A stretch of 64,000 nucleotides of DNA from Immersiella caudata (lineage: Eukaryota > Ascomycota > Sordariomycetes > Sordariales > Lasiosphaeriaceae), in contig JAULSU010000002.1 of the NCBI GenBank assembly GCA_030512335.1, positions 3,038,001 to 3,102,000 on the forward strand, given 5' to 3'. Each line of letters begins with the position of its first letter. Position 1 is the first letter of the stretch. The notes beneath the pieces were generated by a model, which ran no database searches, was not told the DNA's origin, and saw only the letters and a list, made by a program, of their open reading frames with translations. A program made the translations under genes and the position numbers. Shown here piece after piece: positions 34,660-47,280 of the stretch.

Positions 34660-35635
34660 GGTGAATAACTATGTACCTTGGAGGGGAGGGAAGGAGATAA
34701 ATCTACGTCATGAGCTGCGAGTTGAGGTGTTGGTGAAGGCCGGGACGGTTGAGCAAACATTCCCCACCAACCCCTCTCTTGTCAGTGACTATCCGTCAAT
34801 TGCAGGGATAAGACGGCCGAATTGACGCCTCCCTGTCTAGCGGGTGCGGAACCAGCGGCTGGCCGCGAGCCTTGCCTGTCAGAACGGATGTCTCACGTCT
34901 CGCTTCACGAAATATTGGCAAGGAGAGTGATGCAAGAGCGAACAACCGTGCAATAAATCCCTGCTACTACCAAGATCAAAATATCACATCGCCTTCCCTT
35001 CCCGCGTAGCCAACCAACCCTCTGACCTTGGGGTATCGTTGTCCCAACAACGACGCCATGTCCCATTCCCCTTTTCCGGCTCGCGGTCCCGCCTGCCGTT
35101 TCAATATGGCTGAAAAATCAAGACGCAAAAAATATCCCCCCTCATCTCTCTTCCACCACAACCACCTATATAGAAAGCAGGCATATTCATCTCATCTCTC
35201 CTCTACCTCAAGTTGCAAGAATCCATCCTCCGGGCTCCCTCTGCGTGGAATAAGCCAATCATGTACACTTCACATCCCCATGGGCACCTCCCCTCTCAAT
35301 AGCAGAATCAAGTCCTTCAATGAGAGGGACCAGGCGGGGCGAGACCAGGCAGGAGAAAAAGAGGTATCGAGTCCCGCGCTGTATTGCCAGAACCGAGCAA
35401 GGTACGGGAGGGAAGAAGAGCAAGAGCAAAAGCAAAAACGCCCATGAACGCCTTCAGATTCCCCTCCTATTTACCCCGGCGCCTCGATGCCTCGCTCGCT
35501 TCACTGGCAAAAAAAACGCCTTCCATTCGTATTTTCGCCTTGACTGCGAGCGCCCAAAAAAGAAAACAGAGAAAAATGAGCAAAAGAGATCCTGCGGCGA
35601 TTACATACGCGTTGGATTTCAAATTTCAAATTTCT
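34660..35635. other. Intergenic region
   Basis: 976 bp upstream of the PhyH gene and downstream of the SAP-domain gene. No coding exon, RNA or repeat was recognised. Confidence 0.5.
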
Positions 35636-37053
35636 CTACTTCTTCAGCACCGCGTCGTAGAAAGACGACAACCCGGTGATGGCCGTGCCGACAAGCACAC
35701 CCTTCCACCCGCTGTAGAGGGCTGAGTTGATGCGTGCGACCGAGTCGGGGTTGATGAGACCCCCAAAGGTGACGCCCTGAGCGTAGACAACGTACGTGGC
35801 GATCGCCTTCGCGACGCTGAAGGTGAGAGGATCTACATTGTACTCGGGCTGGCTAGCACGCGGGCGGCCGCGGCTGCTGCTCGGGGCGTGGGCGGCGCTG
35901 AGGTTGAAGAAGTAGCCAAAGAAGGCGGGCAACAGGATGCTGGTAAGCACCCACGTCGCAGCGGGGGACCAGAACGATGCGGTGAGCAGTGCGAACATGT
36001 CGGGGAGCTGCACGGGGTAGTCGCTGGTGCCGAGGAGGCCGATGGCCGGGATGGTGAAGGCGTAGTAATCGGGCAGCACTTCGGGGCGGAGGTAGTACAG
36101 CTCGAAGGCAGCGACGAGGTAGATCACCGACTTGACCGTGGATAGGGACTCGCGCGTAACCTGTGTGGCCTCCGTGATGCCCGAGTCCTGGTAGAGAGAC
36201 GCGGCGCGCTTGCGGATAGCAACGGTGCTACGGTCCACGGCCGACGCGACATCGGCGGGGGTTGCAGGCAGCGGAATGCGGCTCGCCAGGGACAGGGCGC
36301 GGCCGGGGGTGCGGGCCAGAGCTGTTGACGTGCTTCGGGATGGCTCATCGCTCTCGCTGTAAAAAGGCGCTACAGTCAGTAATCCATCACCCATATTCTG
36401 TGTCGCGCTGCACTGTTTACCCCTCGGGCTCGGGGGGAAAACGTGCTATTCTGACAGGCACAAACTCACTCAACATCGATGGAATCTTCGATGGCCTTGG
36501 TAGCCCTTCGCTTCGACACTTTCAGCTCGGGCGCCTCCTTCTTAACGGGCGACCCAGCAGTCCTGGCGCGGCTGCTGAAGTAGGACGCGAGCTTGGGGTC
36601 CGACTGGAACTGCGACGCATTGTCCGAGATGTACTCGTCGAGCTGCAGCTCCAGGTCATTCTTTTTGAGGCTCTCGTAGCTGCGTCAGACAAACACTGTC
36701 ATGTTAGCACCGTCATTTACAAATAATTATGACTGCGTCGCGATGCGTTGCGCCGTGAGGGCATCGCGGGGCGGAAGCCAAGCCACTGTCGCGACGGCTT
36801 CGCGTCCCGCCAACACATGTACACACACCGCCCACGGCGGCTGGCACGCAACACGCAATAAAACAACAGCAAACTGATGCATCAGAATCCAAGAAAATAG
36901 AATTCCCGAATCCAAGCTACCAAGAAATTTCGCAATGCAAGACTGATAGAAAAAGTGGGAAAGAAGCACGCACTCCTTGAGACCGACGGTCTGTGCCAAC
37001 TCCACGAGGTCCGACTTCCGCTGCCTCGCGAGCCAGCTGTTTGCGCCCGACAT
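35636..37053 (-). CDS. SAP-domain integral membrane protein of unknown function
   Basis: Three exons on minus: 37053-36974, 36679-36470 and 36356-35636, giving 336 residues. The first 45 residues (MSGANSWLARQRKSDLVELA, then LKDYESLKKNDLELQLDEYI) form a SAP/LEM-like helix-extended-helix. A Lys-rich linker with KKEAPELKVSKRRATK could be nuclear or chromatin-binding. The C-terminal half has about four hydrophobic segments: SVIYLVAAFELYYL, YYAFTIPAIGLLG, TWVLTSILLPAFFGYFF and IATYVVYAQGVTFGG. A DNA-binding-type N-terminus plus membrane spans suggests the nuclear envelope or ER, by analogy with other SAP/LEM membrane proteins; this is inference. Introns are 294 and 113 bp, longer than most in the window. 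Confidence 0.85.
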
Positions 37054-37715
37054 GGTTGCAGAGAAAAGGATAAGGTTCGGGAAAAGCTATCGCTATCGAT
37101 GTGATCGCGTAGATGAGGCGATCGCGATGCAGTGTTCTTTTGGGCGACGGCGTCAAAGCTGAATGGAGTTTTGCTGTTTGCGAAAGCTGCCAAATATGTG
37201 ATGTTCGGACTGGGGGCGCGTGTGGAGGGGACGGGGGGAGCGGAACTCTGAGTTGTTTATGTTTTTGTGATTGCTCGCTCGGCACCTTCACACGCGCACA
37301 CCGGGGTGAAGAGAGCTGGCCACACTGGGGAAGGCGGAGGCAAGGGCCTGGGGGGGAGTGGTGGGGCGGGGGGGATCCCGGCGAGAAAAAGAAGTGGCTG
37401 GGGATTTCAAGAGCCAATTAGATCAGGGTTAGGGTCTCTACCTCGCCAGCCTCCTCATTTACCCAGTCAACCTCATCTCGCTCTTCTCAGAGCTATTCAG
37501 CAAATGTGATGTGATTGACGAGCTGAGCTGAAGTGCAAGCTGATGAGATTTCTACAGATATCTTCACAATATTCTCATGTTTTGTACAATCATGACAGGC
37601 TCAATCCACATGCAAGTGTGCCCCCGTTCCTTTCAGAATATCCAAGCCAGCAAATATACACGAAAAATCCGACGCTGGATGCCCAAACAACCGCTGTCCC
37701 GGCACCTGAATCAAC
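37054..37715. other. Intergenic region: upstream of SAP gene, downstream of P450
   Basis: 662 bp that should hold the SAP-gene promoter and the P450 3' UTR. G-rich DNA occurs at about 37340-37380. No site was identified. Confidence 0.45.
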
Positions 37716-39742
37716 TTACAACTCCAAATCACCAATAAATCTCTCCTTTCCCCTCTGTACTAGCCGTATGGGAATATACTGCCCGTTGTGAAATTTCAAA
37801 GTGATGATGGCGGTTGCATTGTCGATCTCGTTCCTGCAGCTCTCCTGCGCCTTTTTGTACACCTGCCGCCTCTCTTCAAGGCTCATTTTTGCGACTTCTT
37901 CATCGGTCGCCCACTTATCGGCAGCCAGCTCAATGCTGTACTTTTGGAATATAGCAGGGAGAGCCGCAGCGAGTTCCACGACGGCGATGCGTCGTCCGAG
38001 GCACGATCGCGGGCCATCGCTGAAGGGCACATAGCTTCCGCGGACTGGACGGAAGAGCGATGCGCTGGTGTCGCTCCCCGTGAAACCCCCATAATCCTCC
38101 TCATCGTCAGTGTTACCGCCGCCCGAGTCGCCCTTGCCCGTATTGCGATACCAACGCTCAGGAAGCCAGTCTTCCAGGTCGGTAGGCTTCCCGGTCCGCT
38201 CGCTCGGCTGGGAAGGCCAGTAACGGGGGTTTCGGTGTGACGAGGGTGTCGTGATGTTGATAGACAGCCCCGCAGGCACAACATACCGTTGGCCACCAAT
38301 AGTGAGGGTTTGGTCAGACGAGGGCGACACAATCTTGGGGATGGTGGTGACAGGCGGAAGGAGGCGCATCGTCTCATTCATGCAGGCGCCGACGTAGCTA
38401 GCAAGCAGCGCGTTGATGTTGCTCTCATAGTCCCAGGTTGACGGATCCGTGTCCCCAAGGAGAGTGTCGATATCCTTCTGCAGTCGGCGTTGGGCGTTGG
38501 GGTAGGCTGCCAAGAAAATAAGTGCAAAATGTAGAACATTTGCCGTAGTCTCGTGTCCAGCGAGTGTCATGATGAAGGCGTTGGAGATGATTTCGCCGTC
38601 CGTAAGTGTGTTGCTTGCAGATCCAGCCTTTGACTTCTTGTCCTTCTCGCCATACACGGAGCGCACGAGCTCACCCATGATATCCATGCCGACTTGTTCA
38701 TTCTCGCCCTGGCGAACTTCCTCGATCTTGTCAACGAGAAACTCATCCATGTACTTCTTGTAATTTTCCTTGGCTCCCCACGCTTGTTTAGCAAACTCAA
38801 AGGGAAGACGTTTGAGTATGAAGGCCGGGAAGATCAAAATGGCGATGATCCTCTCCAGTAGACCGCCGAGTGAGGCAGCGAATGACATGGTATAGCCGGG
38901 GGGCGCGTCCAATCTGCCGTATTTCTTCAATTTCGGGTCCTCAGGGGGCTCCTGGCCCGGGAAGATGAGGCGAAGACCAAAGCCAACGTAGCCGATGATG
39001 TTGAGAGCCCAGATGATCGTCCCATTGTCGAGGTTTGTGATGGTCCCTGAGCTATCCGCACTGCCAAATAAATAGTCGACCAACCCTTTTGTCTGCTCCA
39101 GGGCTTGGGCGAAAGTATGAGCCGCGTTTTTCTCGTTGAAGCTAGAGGCCGTAACCTTGCGATGCATCCTCCAGATAGCGCCCTCTGTGCTGACCACATT
39201 TTGCCCGAACATGGTGAGCAACCCGTACCGAGCAACGTCCTTGGGGAATGCCTCTTTTCGCATCGTTATTTGGCTGACAACCTCAGCGTCTTCGGTGTAA
39301 AGAGTCATCTGATCAGGGCCTAGCACAATCACCGTCTGACTTCCCACCCAATCGTAATACTCCTGATTTGAGCGAGCCGACCAGTCGGGTCCCATCACCC
39401 TGTAGAATCAACACATGTAAGCCCCTTAATCCTCACCAGTTCGAAAGAGAGGTGGGTATCCCTACAATATTCGCCCCTCCCACCACGACTCGGGGAGTTT
39501 CTTGATCAGGGGTATCCATAGCGCGTTGGTAAACTGCCAAAAGAGATTCAGGGGATGAATGGCTGAGGCACATGGTGTGTTAGTGGCTCCAAAGCCACGG
39601 GGTATAGGGAAGACATACGGTAGACCACGTAAGGGATACCCGATTTGCGCGCGATAAGGATATTGCGCCTCAGAGCGGCAAAGTATTTGTAGACGCACCA
39701 CACCCCAACAATGGCGAGCGCTCCAGCAACCGTCGACACCAT
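37716..39742 (-). CDS. Cytochrome P450 monooxygenase
   Basis: Three exons on minus: 39742-39619, 39562-39466 and 39399-37716, giving 634 residues, long for a P450. An N-terminal anchor (TVAGALAIVGVWCVYKYFAAL) places it in the ER membrane. The I-helix oxygen-binding motif is AGHETTANVL, the K-helix ExxR is ETMR, and the heme loop is FSDGPRSCLGRR with the Cys ligand near residue 540. An acidic/Gly-rich insertion (GKGDSGGGNTDDEEDYGG) sits before the heme loop and explains part of the extra length. Substrate is unknown; no secondary-metabolism backbone gene lies nearby, so a cluster role is not supported. Start chosen from the first ATG in phase before the anchor. Confidence 0.92.
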
Positions 39743-42410
39743 CGCGTCTCCTTCGAAAATGTCTAAAAAACACTACGTCGCAAAGTTTGTTGAGGGCACA
39801 CAATCCGAGAGCGAAGTTCGCTCTAGAGGAGGGAAAGAGACAGAGCGCGTAAATGATGTTGGTGCTTGCACTCAGACCGACAATGGGGGCGGGCGGCGGG
39901 AACTTTCGTCGAGATGTGACGATGGACGGGATCGACACCGCTGGAAGCCGACAACGAGCGGGTTGGCCGCCGGGCGATTAGCGAAGATGAGGTCCAGCTC
40001 CGAGGCTCGTGAGGAATACTGGCCGAAAGCCACCAGACAATAGACTGGCAAACGGCTTTGCGAACGGGAAACAGGCGGGCCAGAAGAAAAACGATGTCAT
40101 CTTGGCGAGTTCCCCCGTCGATCGACGAGATGTGACCTGGAGCTTGGGCCTCTGCTTTGAGACTCGCGGGGTTCGCTTCTCTGACACCTCGAGTCCACGC
40201 TAGCCAACCCCCTGTCAGCTCTGGCCCACTATTGGAACGCCGCGCCAAGCTGCTTCATGCCTTCACGAACGACGGGCTCACAGCGCGGTCCTTTTGCGCC
40301 GCAAACTCCCTCACCAGGAGACGAATGAGATGCGAGCAGCTAAGCAGTTAGCATGAAGAAATTGAACAGGAATTTCCGCTCCAACCCTCCAGGCGAATGT
40401 CGCAGCGTACTTTGCCGATGAGCAGGTCACAACGGCTCAAGCCACGGATCGCTCCGAGACACCAAAGACAGATTTAGAAGCGAACTGCACCTCAGCCAAA
40501 AGCGACACCAGCAGCGTCAACTGCCGTTGCACTTGCGAATCTGGTACACCCGAGCGACGGTACTTCGGCCGGCCAAAACCCGGATTTTCCTCATCTGTTG
40601 TGCAACAGAACCGTTCTTCCCTACATACCTACCTATTCCCACCCTTTCCTTCCGGCGGCCCCGCAAAAACCCAATATCCCACTCCCACCCGCATTTGAAA
40701 CGGCCCCCCCCCTCGTTCCCCAACGGCGCGAGGGCCTTGCCTTACCTAGCTAAAAGCCAAGACCCAGCACATGAAGCCACACCTTCTTCCCACCTCGCCA
40801 TCATCATCGCAAAGTTCGAGGCGACGAAAACGGGGACGGACGGGGCCAAGATCAAAGGACGTCTGAAACGAAGGAGGCAACGGCAACTTCCGCAGCTTAC
40901 ACTTCAGCCGATGACTCGAGACGGTCACCAGCGCAGAATCTCGAGTCATGGTTTGGCGCCAAAGGGAGGTGGCATCCGAAGATTTGGGGCCATCTTCCCT
41001 GTTGCACAGTGCCGAGATGTTGGAACGTCTAGTAGGATAGTTGATGCAAGTTGGTGGGAGTTGCAAGTGTCGGGTTAATTTGTCATCTTCCTTCTCCTGC
41101 AAGTGGTCAGCTTCAGGCCAGTACCTAAATTACCTACAAACCCCGGTATTTGTCTCCCCAGCTCTCCATGAAAACGGCATCGATCCTTTTGAGTAAACAG
41201 TACAGCAAGTTGAAGAGTGAAAATCTCGCTGTCATTCTGTCTCTTGGCTCAATTACCAGGTATAACGATGTAACACATGACATTTACCAAGAAGCATTCC
41301 CTCCATTTGATATGACCATCCAGCCCCTTTGAACATGTCCATACCGATAGATCGCCCTCCTGCTCCCGCGAGGGAAGAACGTTGCTGGAATAGCCTCGCT
41401 CGACATCCTAAGACCAACCCGACCTCCAAGCAAACACCCATCTACCCTCCAGAGAACCCCAACATCTCGACAACGCAAAACAAGCAGAAAAATCACACGC
41501 AGAGAAGCCAAAGTTTTACAAAGTAGTACATTCCAAAAAAAAAAACGCCAGTATCGCAATCCCGCCCGTCCAACGATCCTTCCCTCCGATGAAGGAAAAG
41601 CCGATCTGACCGCAGTCAACACTCTCCCTCAGTTGAGAAGAAGGTATCGACCGCCAAAGGGTGAGATGCCAAAGCTGAAATAATAGTTCTCTGATCTTCT
41701 CATAGTGAACACGCTCCATCAGTTAAGAAGAAGATGTCAAATACAAGATGTCGAGAAACCAGAGCGACCAGTCCCAGGCCCTGCCAGCCGAAAGTGAAAA
41801 TTCCCATCCATCCCAAAAGTCGTCATGTGCCGCGCCTCTGCTTTTCCCTTCCCACCCCATTCCATATCCTCAGTGAACTCAGCCCAAGCATACAAAGCCA
41901 GCCAAGAAAATCAAAGACGAAGGGGGTATTGTGTCATTGCGAGATCCGAGGAGAAGAAAAGCGAAAGTCGTGAAAAAAAAAAAAAAGAAAGAAAGAAAGA
42001 GAGAGAGAAACCGGATAAGGCGACTAAGCATGCTGCTGCCCTTTAACCGATGTGAGAAAAGAAGATGAAGAGTGAAGCCACATCTTCCGGCCTGTTATCG
42101 TCTATGCTCGAGCAATACCGAGAGGAGGCGGTTGTCGAACGTAGTCTAGACCGCGCCCAGAACGCCAACGCCCCAAGAGTCGCAAGCAAATCGAAAGCGA
42201 GAAGAGCGAGAAAATGAGCAAGACGATGAAAATTAGAGAAGCGATCAGTTGAATAGACCGTATGATAAGGAGAGGCAGAAGGTTCTGCTGGTTGTTGGGG
42301 TCTGAACGTGATGGTTCAGACGTACGTGGGTCCGAACGCGATATTTTCAGACGTAAAATACGTCGGCTAAATAGTGCCGATCGATTGTGATTGACGACGA
42401 GGGTCTCGAA
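39743..42410. other. Intergenic region with A-rich and purine tracts
   Basis: About 2.7 kb upstream of the P450 gene and downstream of the next minus-strand gene. A purine tract lies at about 41973-42010. Frames up to 183 codons are unconvincing. The right end should be 3' UTR. Confidence 0.45.
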
Positions 42411-45400
42411 TCACGGGCGTCCAGGGAGGCGATCCTCCTTGTTAACGTCGTTCTCTTCGACAGGAGGCATGCCCGTATGGTTGGTGGCATAAGAGCCTTG
42501 GCTGCGAGGGGGATACTGTGAGTAAGAGCCGAAGCCCGCGTTGTCCACAGAATATCCCATGGAGGGAAGTTGGGGAGCGACGGGAGTGCTCTGGTGGCGC
42601 GTGTGCTTAGCACCGCCGCCATACCCGCTTCCGAAGCCACCACCAGTAGAGGTGCTTCCCATCTGGTAACTACCATACATCTGGCTTGAACCCGCATACG
42701 ATGGCAGCTGGGGATGCTGTGAGCGAGAAAAGCTGCTACCATAGCCAGGAAGACTGTTGGTCCCTGAGGCTGCAAGATGAGCACTGCTCTCTGGGCGCGG
42801 ATAGTCTGCCAGATAGGGTGCAGTGCCGCTGTAGCCATTGCTGCTGCTTGAGTACGCATTGCTGCTGCTTGAGTAACCGTTACCCTGTGGGAATCCAGAC
42901 TGGAAGTATTCTGGCTGGCCAGATGAGCGATAGTATGGGGAGCCGTACTGGTTCAGGGCGGCGGCGTCCGAAATGGATCGCTGGTGGTTGGGACGGCTGC
43001 GGAACTCGTAGGGGGTGGGCGCCGGCAGCGGGCCGTGCGGAACGCTCGACATCTGCGTATCCCAACGCTGCTGACCGACGTGAGGGGGTTGTTGATGTCG
43101 GTTGTAAGGGCGGCCTTCATCGTTGGTCTCCTGAAGAGAGCCATAGTCCGCGCCGGGACGATGGGAAGCCGTCGGGTTCATAGGGGCCATCGGCATAGGC
43201 GGGCCAGGACGCTCGGCGTTTCGGAACGGCAACACACGGTGGGAGTCGGAGCGTGGCTGGTAATGCGCGCTCATCTCCCCGAGGCGCTGGCGCTTTTCAG
43301 CCGGGTTGCTGCTGGGGCCCCAGTGGCCAATGTGGTGCTGGCCCACGTTTGGCTGGCTGATCCGCCGCGCCATCTGGCTGAGTTCCTGACTCTGGGAACC
43401 AGTCGCAACGCCCATTGACTGGGACCTTTTGTGAGGTGTTTTGCGGCGAGAAGCCGGAGCTTTAGGATTGCCGCCGCTCTTGTCTGGGGTATCGATGATT
43501 GGGAGGATCTCGATATCCGGCATTTTCTTTCTCATGTCGAGCATCAGCTCGACATGAATCCGGTGGGCGATCGCAAGCATCTCGTCCGTAGTGTACTGGT
43601 GCCCGCATTTTGCGAGCAACCAGCCTTCAACGGCAACGCCCTGGTCAAAGTTCGGGTCGTCCATCCGATCATCCTCGTCGTCTTCATCGTCATACTCATC
43701 GTCCGGGCGAGGGCGCTTGTTGGAGCCGTTTTTCTTGGTATCTAACCGTTGAGACTCCCGCTTCCTCTTGGTCAGAGACCATCCCTTCAAAATGCGGAGG
43801 GGTTCCGTGCTCGTGCCGGCTTTGGCAAGTTCCTCGTTCATATCCGACCAAACCTGCACCCGGAAGATCTGGTCACTCACCAGCCCGGCTTGCACCGTGG
43901 CGAACCCGTCCTGGTTGCGGTAACGGCACCGCTGGTAGTGTTTCCGGCAAAAGTGGACCCAGCTGTGCTGTGGGACTTGCCGGGTGCACAGCTTGTTGCG
44001 GCCGAACAAATGGGAAATCGCCTTCCGGTGGGTGCTGTTGAGATCACAGAGCTTGTCCTTCTCAGCCTCGCAAGGGTAATCAGCGCTGGTAATGTAGCCC
44101 ATTACCGTGAGCTTTTCACTCTCAAGCCGTGCTCGTTCTGCCTCGAGTGAAGCACCGAACGTCATCCTGACATTTTCCTTAGGGTGGACAAAAACAAAAT
44201 TGTTAAAGTCCCGGAAGTACCCCTGGCTGTTGGGTGTCGAAGAACCCGCTGCCGTGTTCGTAGATGGCAGGGGGGCTGCTTGGCGCGAAGCGGGAGGATG
44301 TGAAGAATTTGGCTGCGATCCCGCCTGAGTAGGGAGCAGGGACTGATAATTAGAGCACGGTCCAGTGGCACTCGTCGAATTGGAGGGGATCGATGACATC
44401 GGGGCCATTGAGGGAGCAAAGTCCGGAGCCGACACAGCGCGCTTATGAGCCATGGCGGAAGGGGACGACTCCACAGACAACAATCCATTCGGGTCAGGCT
44501 TCAAATCGGTCGGGCTGCGAATCGTCTTGTCAGCAAAAATCCGATGCAAAAATCCGAACAGATGAGCAGATCGGAGGGAAGCCACCAAATGAGTTGAGAC
44601 AACCACAATCTGATGAAGGGAGCGGCAGCAGAGCGCGTTACCCTCCACCGGACCGTGATTGTCTCAACTCACCAAGTAAACATTGGGAATAGGGGTTAGG
44701 GGTAGTGTGGTGTGGGGCAAACTTCATGTGTTCCCGGTGGGGTTTTGTAAGCTTCAAGTGAGTGACGTCACAGGCAAGTGAACAAGGGATCAACGAATGG
44801 CGGTGAGCAAAGGCGGTGCACAAGGTGGTGCATGGCGGGGTAAAAGGGGCATGTAAACGAAAATTGCTGTGGAAACTCGGCGCGCGGGGTTAACCGCGCT
44901 AAACGCGACACACGCCTGACTGACGCGCTATTCATGGGGGATTGCCAACGGAACAACAGTGAAGGAAGGAACGCAATCTTGTGAATTGGGAGGCAGATTC
45001 TGTGATGGGCGACAGGAGTGAGGCAAAGGCGGGGTAGCGCTGTCGCAGACAGCTTCACTGCTTCTGCGATTCGAGAAATAAACGTACCTTCCAGCGGCAT
45101 GGGTGCCATTGAAGCTGTTGAAGCCGTTGCTGATGCCGTTTATGCCAGGGATGCCGCTGATGCTGTTGATATGGCCGACGCTGCTGCTGCCGATGCCTTC
45201 TAGGCCCCGTCTGATCATGACCGCATCTGATGGCGAGCGGGGGCGATCCGAAGACATGGGCGGGATGGAGGGGTTGGAGCTGGTGATGGCGGCCGAAGAA
45301 TCGGAATTGTCGCTGCGAGAATATCGGCCGACGACGGGAGTTGAGCCAAAAGAAGAGGATGAGATGGTAGGGGAGGGCGGGTGCGGCTCGTCGCCGCCGC

Positions 45401-45953
45401 GGTCCGCGGTGCCATCACCAACCTTGCTGCTGGACATTGTGTTGCCGTTGAGCGAAATGTCGGTGATTAGTGAGGTTAAAGGTTGGAACTCGCTGACAGT
45501 CGAGAGTGATGAGATTCTCGAGTGGGAGATGGAGTTGTTGGAAGAAGATGTATAGGAGGAGAGAGAGCTACGCGAATCTGAGAATTTATGGTGCGGCGAC
45601 TTGGGGCTGACGGAGCAGTCCGTAGGTGAATCACAGTGTCGATAGAAGCCTGGACGGCTGCCAGTGGATCCAAAAGATGGGATCGATTTTGTATCGAGCG
45701 TCAACGGCAGCGAATAGCCTCCCGCATCCCATGGCGTGCGGTTCCGGCCTGGTGACCGAGACCCGCTAGCCCTCCTCGGCGGAGGGGTACGTTCTGGCGA
45801 CGGCGTGGGTACCGCCGTCGAAGAGGCCGTGGTATCTCCTGTTGCGGATGGTGTTGAACTCTCGACCGAATCTCTCCTCCGCAATGCCGCCGCCGCCGCC
45901 GCTGCTGCTGCTGCCGCCGCCGAGGACGAGTTGAGAAGCGAAGTCACATCCAT
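42411..45953 (-). CDS. Large regulator-like protein with CRKHYQR motif, assembled across a 573-bp intron
   Basis: Two exons on minus, 45953-45088 and 44514-42411, give 989 residues. The donor (AAG then GTACGT) and acceptor (TTGCTGAC...GATTCGCAG) are canonical and both are phase 2. The second frame has no good ATG ahead of its coding-looking part, which supports joining. The N-terminus (MDVTSLLNSSS) is followed by an alanine run and a long Ser/Pro-rich region. Around residues 400-500 a conserved-looking core has LFGRNKLCTRQVPQHSW and FCRKHYQRCRYRN, with spaced Cys/His that could bind metal or DNA. A KRKR cluster and an acidic run follow; the tail is Tyr/Ser/Gly/Gln-rich. I do not recognise the family with certainty. 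A separate gene starting at the ATG at 44453 is the alternative. Confidence 0.75.
45888..45929 (-). repeat. GCN/GCC repeat encoding poly-alanine
   Basis: Minus-strand GCG/GCA/GCC codons make an uninterrupted alanine run directly after MDVTSLLNSSS in the CRKHYQR-motif protein. Such runs expand and contract readily. Confidence 0.85.
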
Positions 45954-47243
45954 GGTGCGCGGCGGTAGTGACGCCAGGCACACCGTCATCTGTCGGGTGC
46001 GGTGGGCCCTAATATTCCCCGAACCCGTCTATTTGCTGATGAGGCCGCCAGAGAATGTCTCTCGTTTGGGACGGCAGAATGGGCTCTCGTCCGCGAGTCA
46101 CACTCAAGCGTGACAGTGACAGCTGAGCGCAAACAGCCGATCAACGTCGGATGAGCCTCCAAGGCGGGGAACCTGTTCCGATGGCCGAGACCTTTGAACT
46201 CTGTTCAGTATCGAGACCGGGGTCCACAGCTCCAACGGCGTCCTTTGCGTCCAGTTGTCCCGATATCCTAGTGAGAACGAACCCCTGTCGAAGTCGTTTT
46301 GCGCCGACAAGTCTCCCAATCCTTTCGAACAACCGAGAGACCAGATCCCTTCGAGTGTCCCTGGAGCTGCGGTGTTGGTATCCCTCGTCGCGGTAACAAT
46401 GAGCTGAATCGGCACGAACAGTCGCATATGTCTCGTCCTGCAAGAGTCCAAACGCGTCGATGTCCTCGTCCACGGCAACCCAAATCCAGCCAACCGAATC
46501 TCGTCGTGTCGGTCCTTTCGGGTTTCGACTCGATGTGCCCACACTCAGATCCACACACGATGTCGTGGTACTGCTGGCCGGAGGCTCGGTAATGCTCTCG
46601 CCAGAGGCTATGACCGGCTGTTGGTGAGATACCTGACGATGGGCACCCACAAGAAGTGTCCTGGTCTGACAGGGAGGGCGTGAAGGCGGGAGATCCGCGC
46701 CTTATGATGGTTCGCAGACGGGCAGAGGGGCCCAAACAGCAGCCACGCCTGCAGCACGAGGGACTGGACCGCCCCGGCAAGGCCCTATCAACGGGATCGA
46801 CGTTTGAGACTCGCACTGACGGCCCCCCACAGACAGCTGAAAACGCCCGAAACACCGGTGATCCGGGAACCAGAATGGTTGCCAACTCGATTTAGATCAC
46901 CAGCAGGCGAGGGAAACATCTGCTCGCATGAACCGGTATGGTACCAATCCTGTGAAGAAGTGAAGTCCCCACGCTCGGCTAAGGATGGAAGCAAAAGATA
47001 AGAAGGCGCCCTGCTAACCGTCAAACGGCTGGTGCCACGAACAAGGCCCCACGAGGGGGTCTGCGAAGAATCGGATGGCTAGCCCGCAGCTGTCGTGGTC
47101 GTCAAAAAAGGACAACCAGAAAGTGGGCCGGGTCCGCGCCGAGTTGAGAGTCCAACGGAGTCGAAGTCGAAATCGTTGGGAGCAGAGTCTGCGGAAGGAG
47201 CAACCGTCTCAACCTCACCGTGCCTCGCTCGTTATGTCCTTAG

Positions 47244-47280
47244 GGCGTCAGGGTGTCAGGGTGTCAGGGTGTCAAGGTGA
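47244..47280 (+). repeat. 8-bp GGGTGTCA tandem repeat
   Basis: Three perfect units of gggtgtca with degenerate flanking copies (gggcgtca before, aggtgaca after). Function unknown. Confidence 0.85.

Noticed and set aside
33742..39742. Dioxygenase, SAP protein and P450 as a metabolic gene cluster
   Set aside because: No synthase, terpene cyclase or pathway transcription factor lies nearby, and housekeeping genes flank them.
44411..44648. Start of the CRKHYQR gene at 44648 or at the ATG at 44453
   Set aside because: The 44648 codon is GTG, and in-frame coding-like sequence after a good acceptor precedes the 44453 ATG; joining to the upstream exon explains both.
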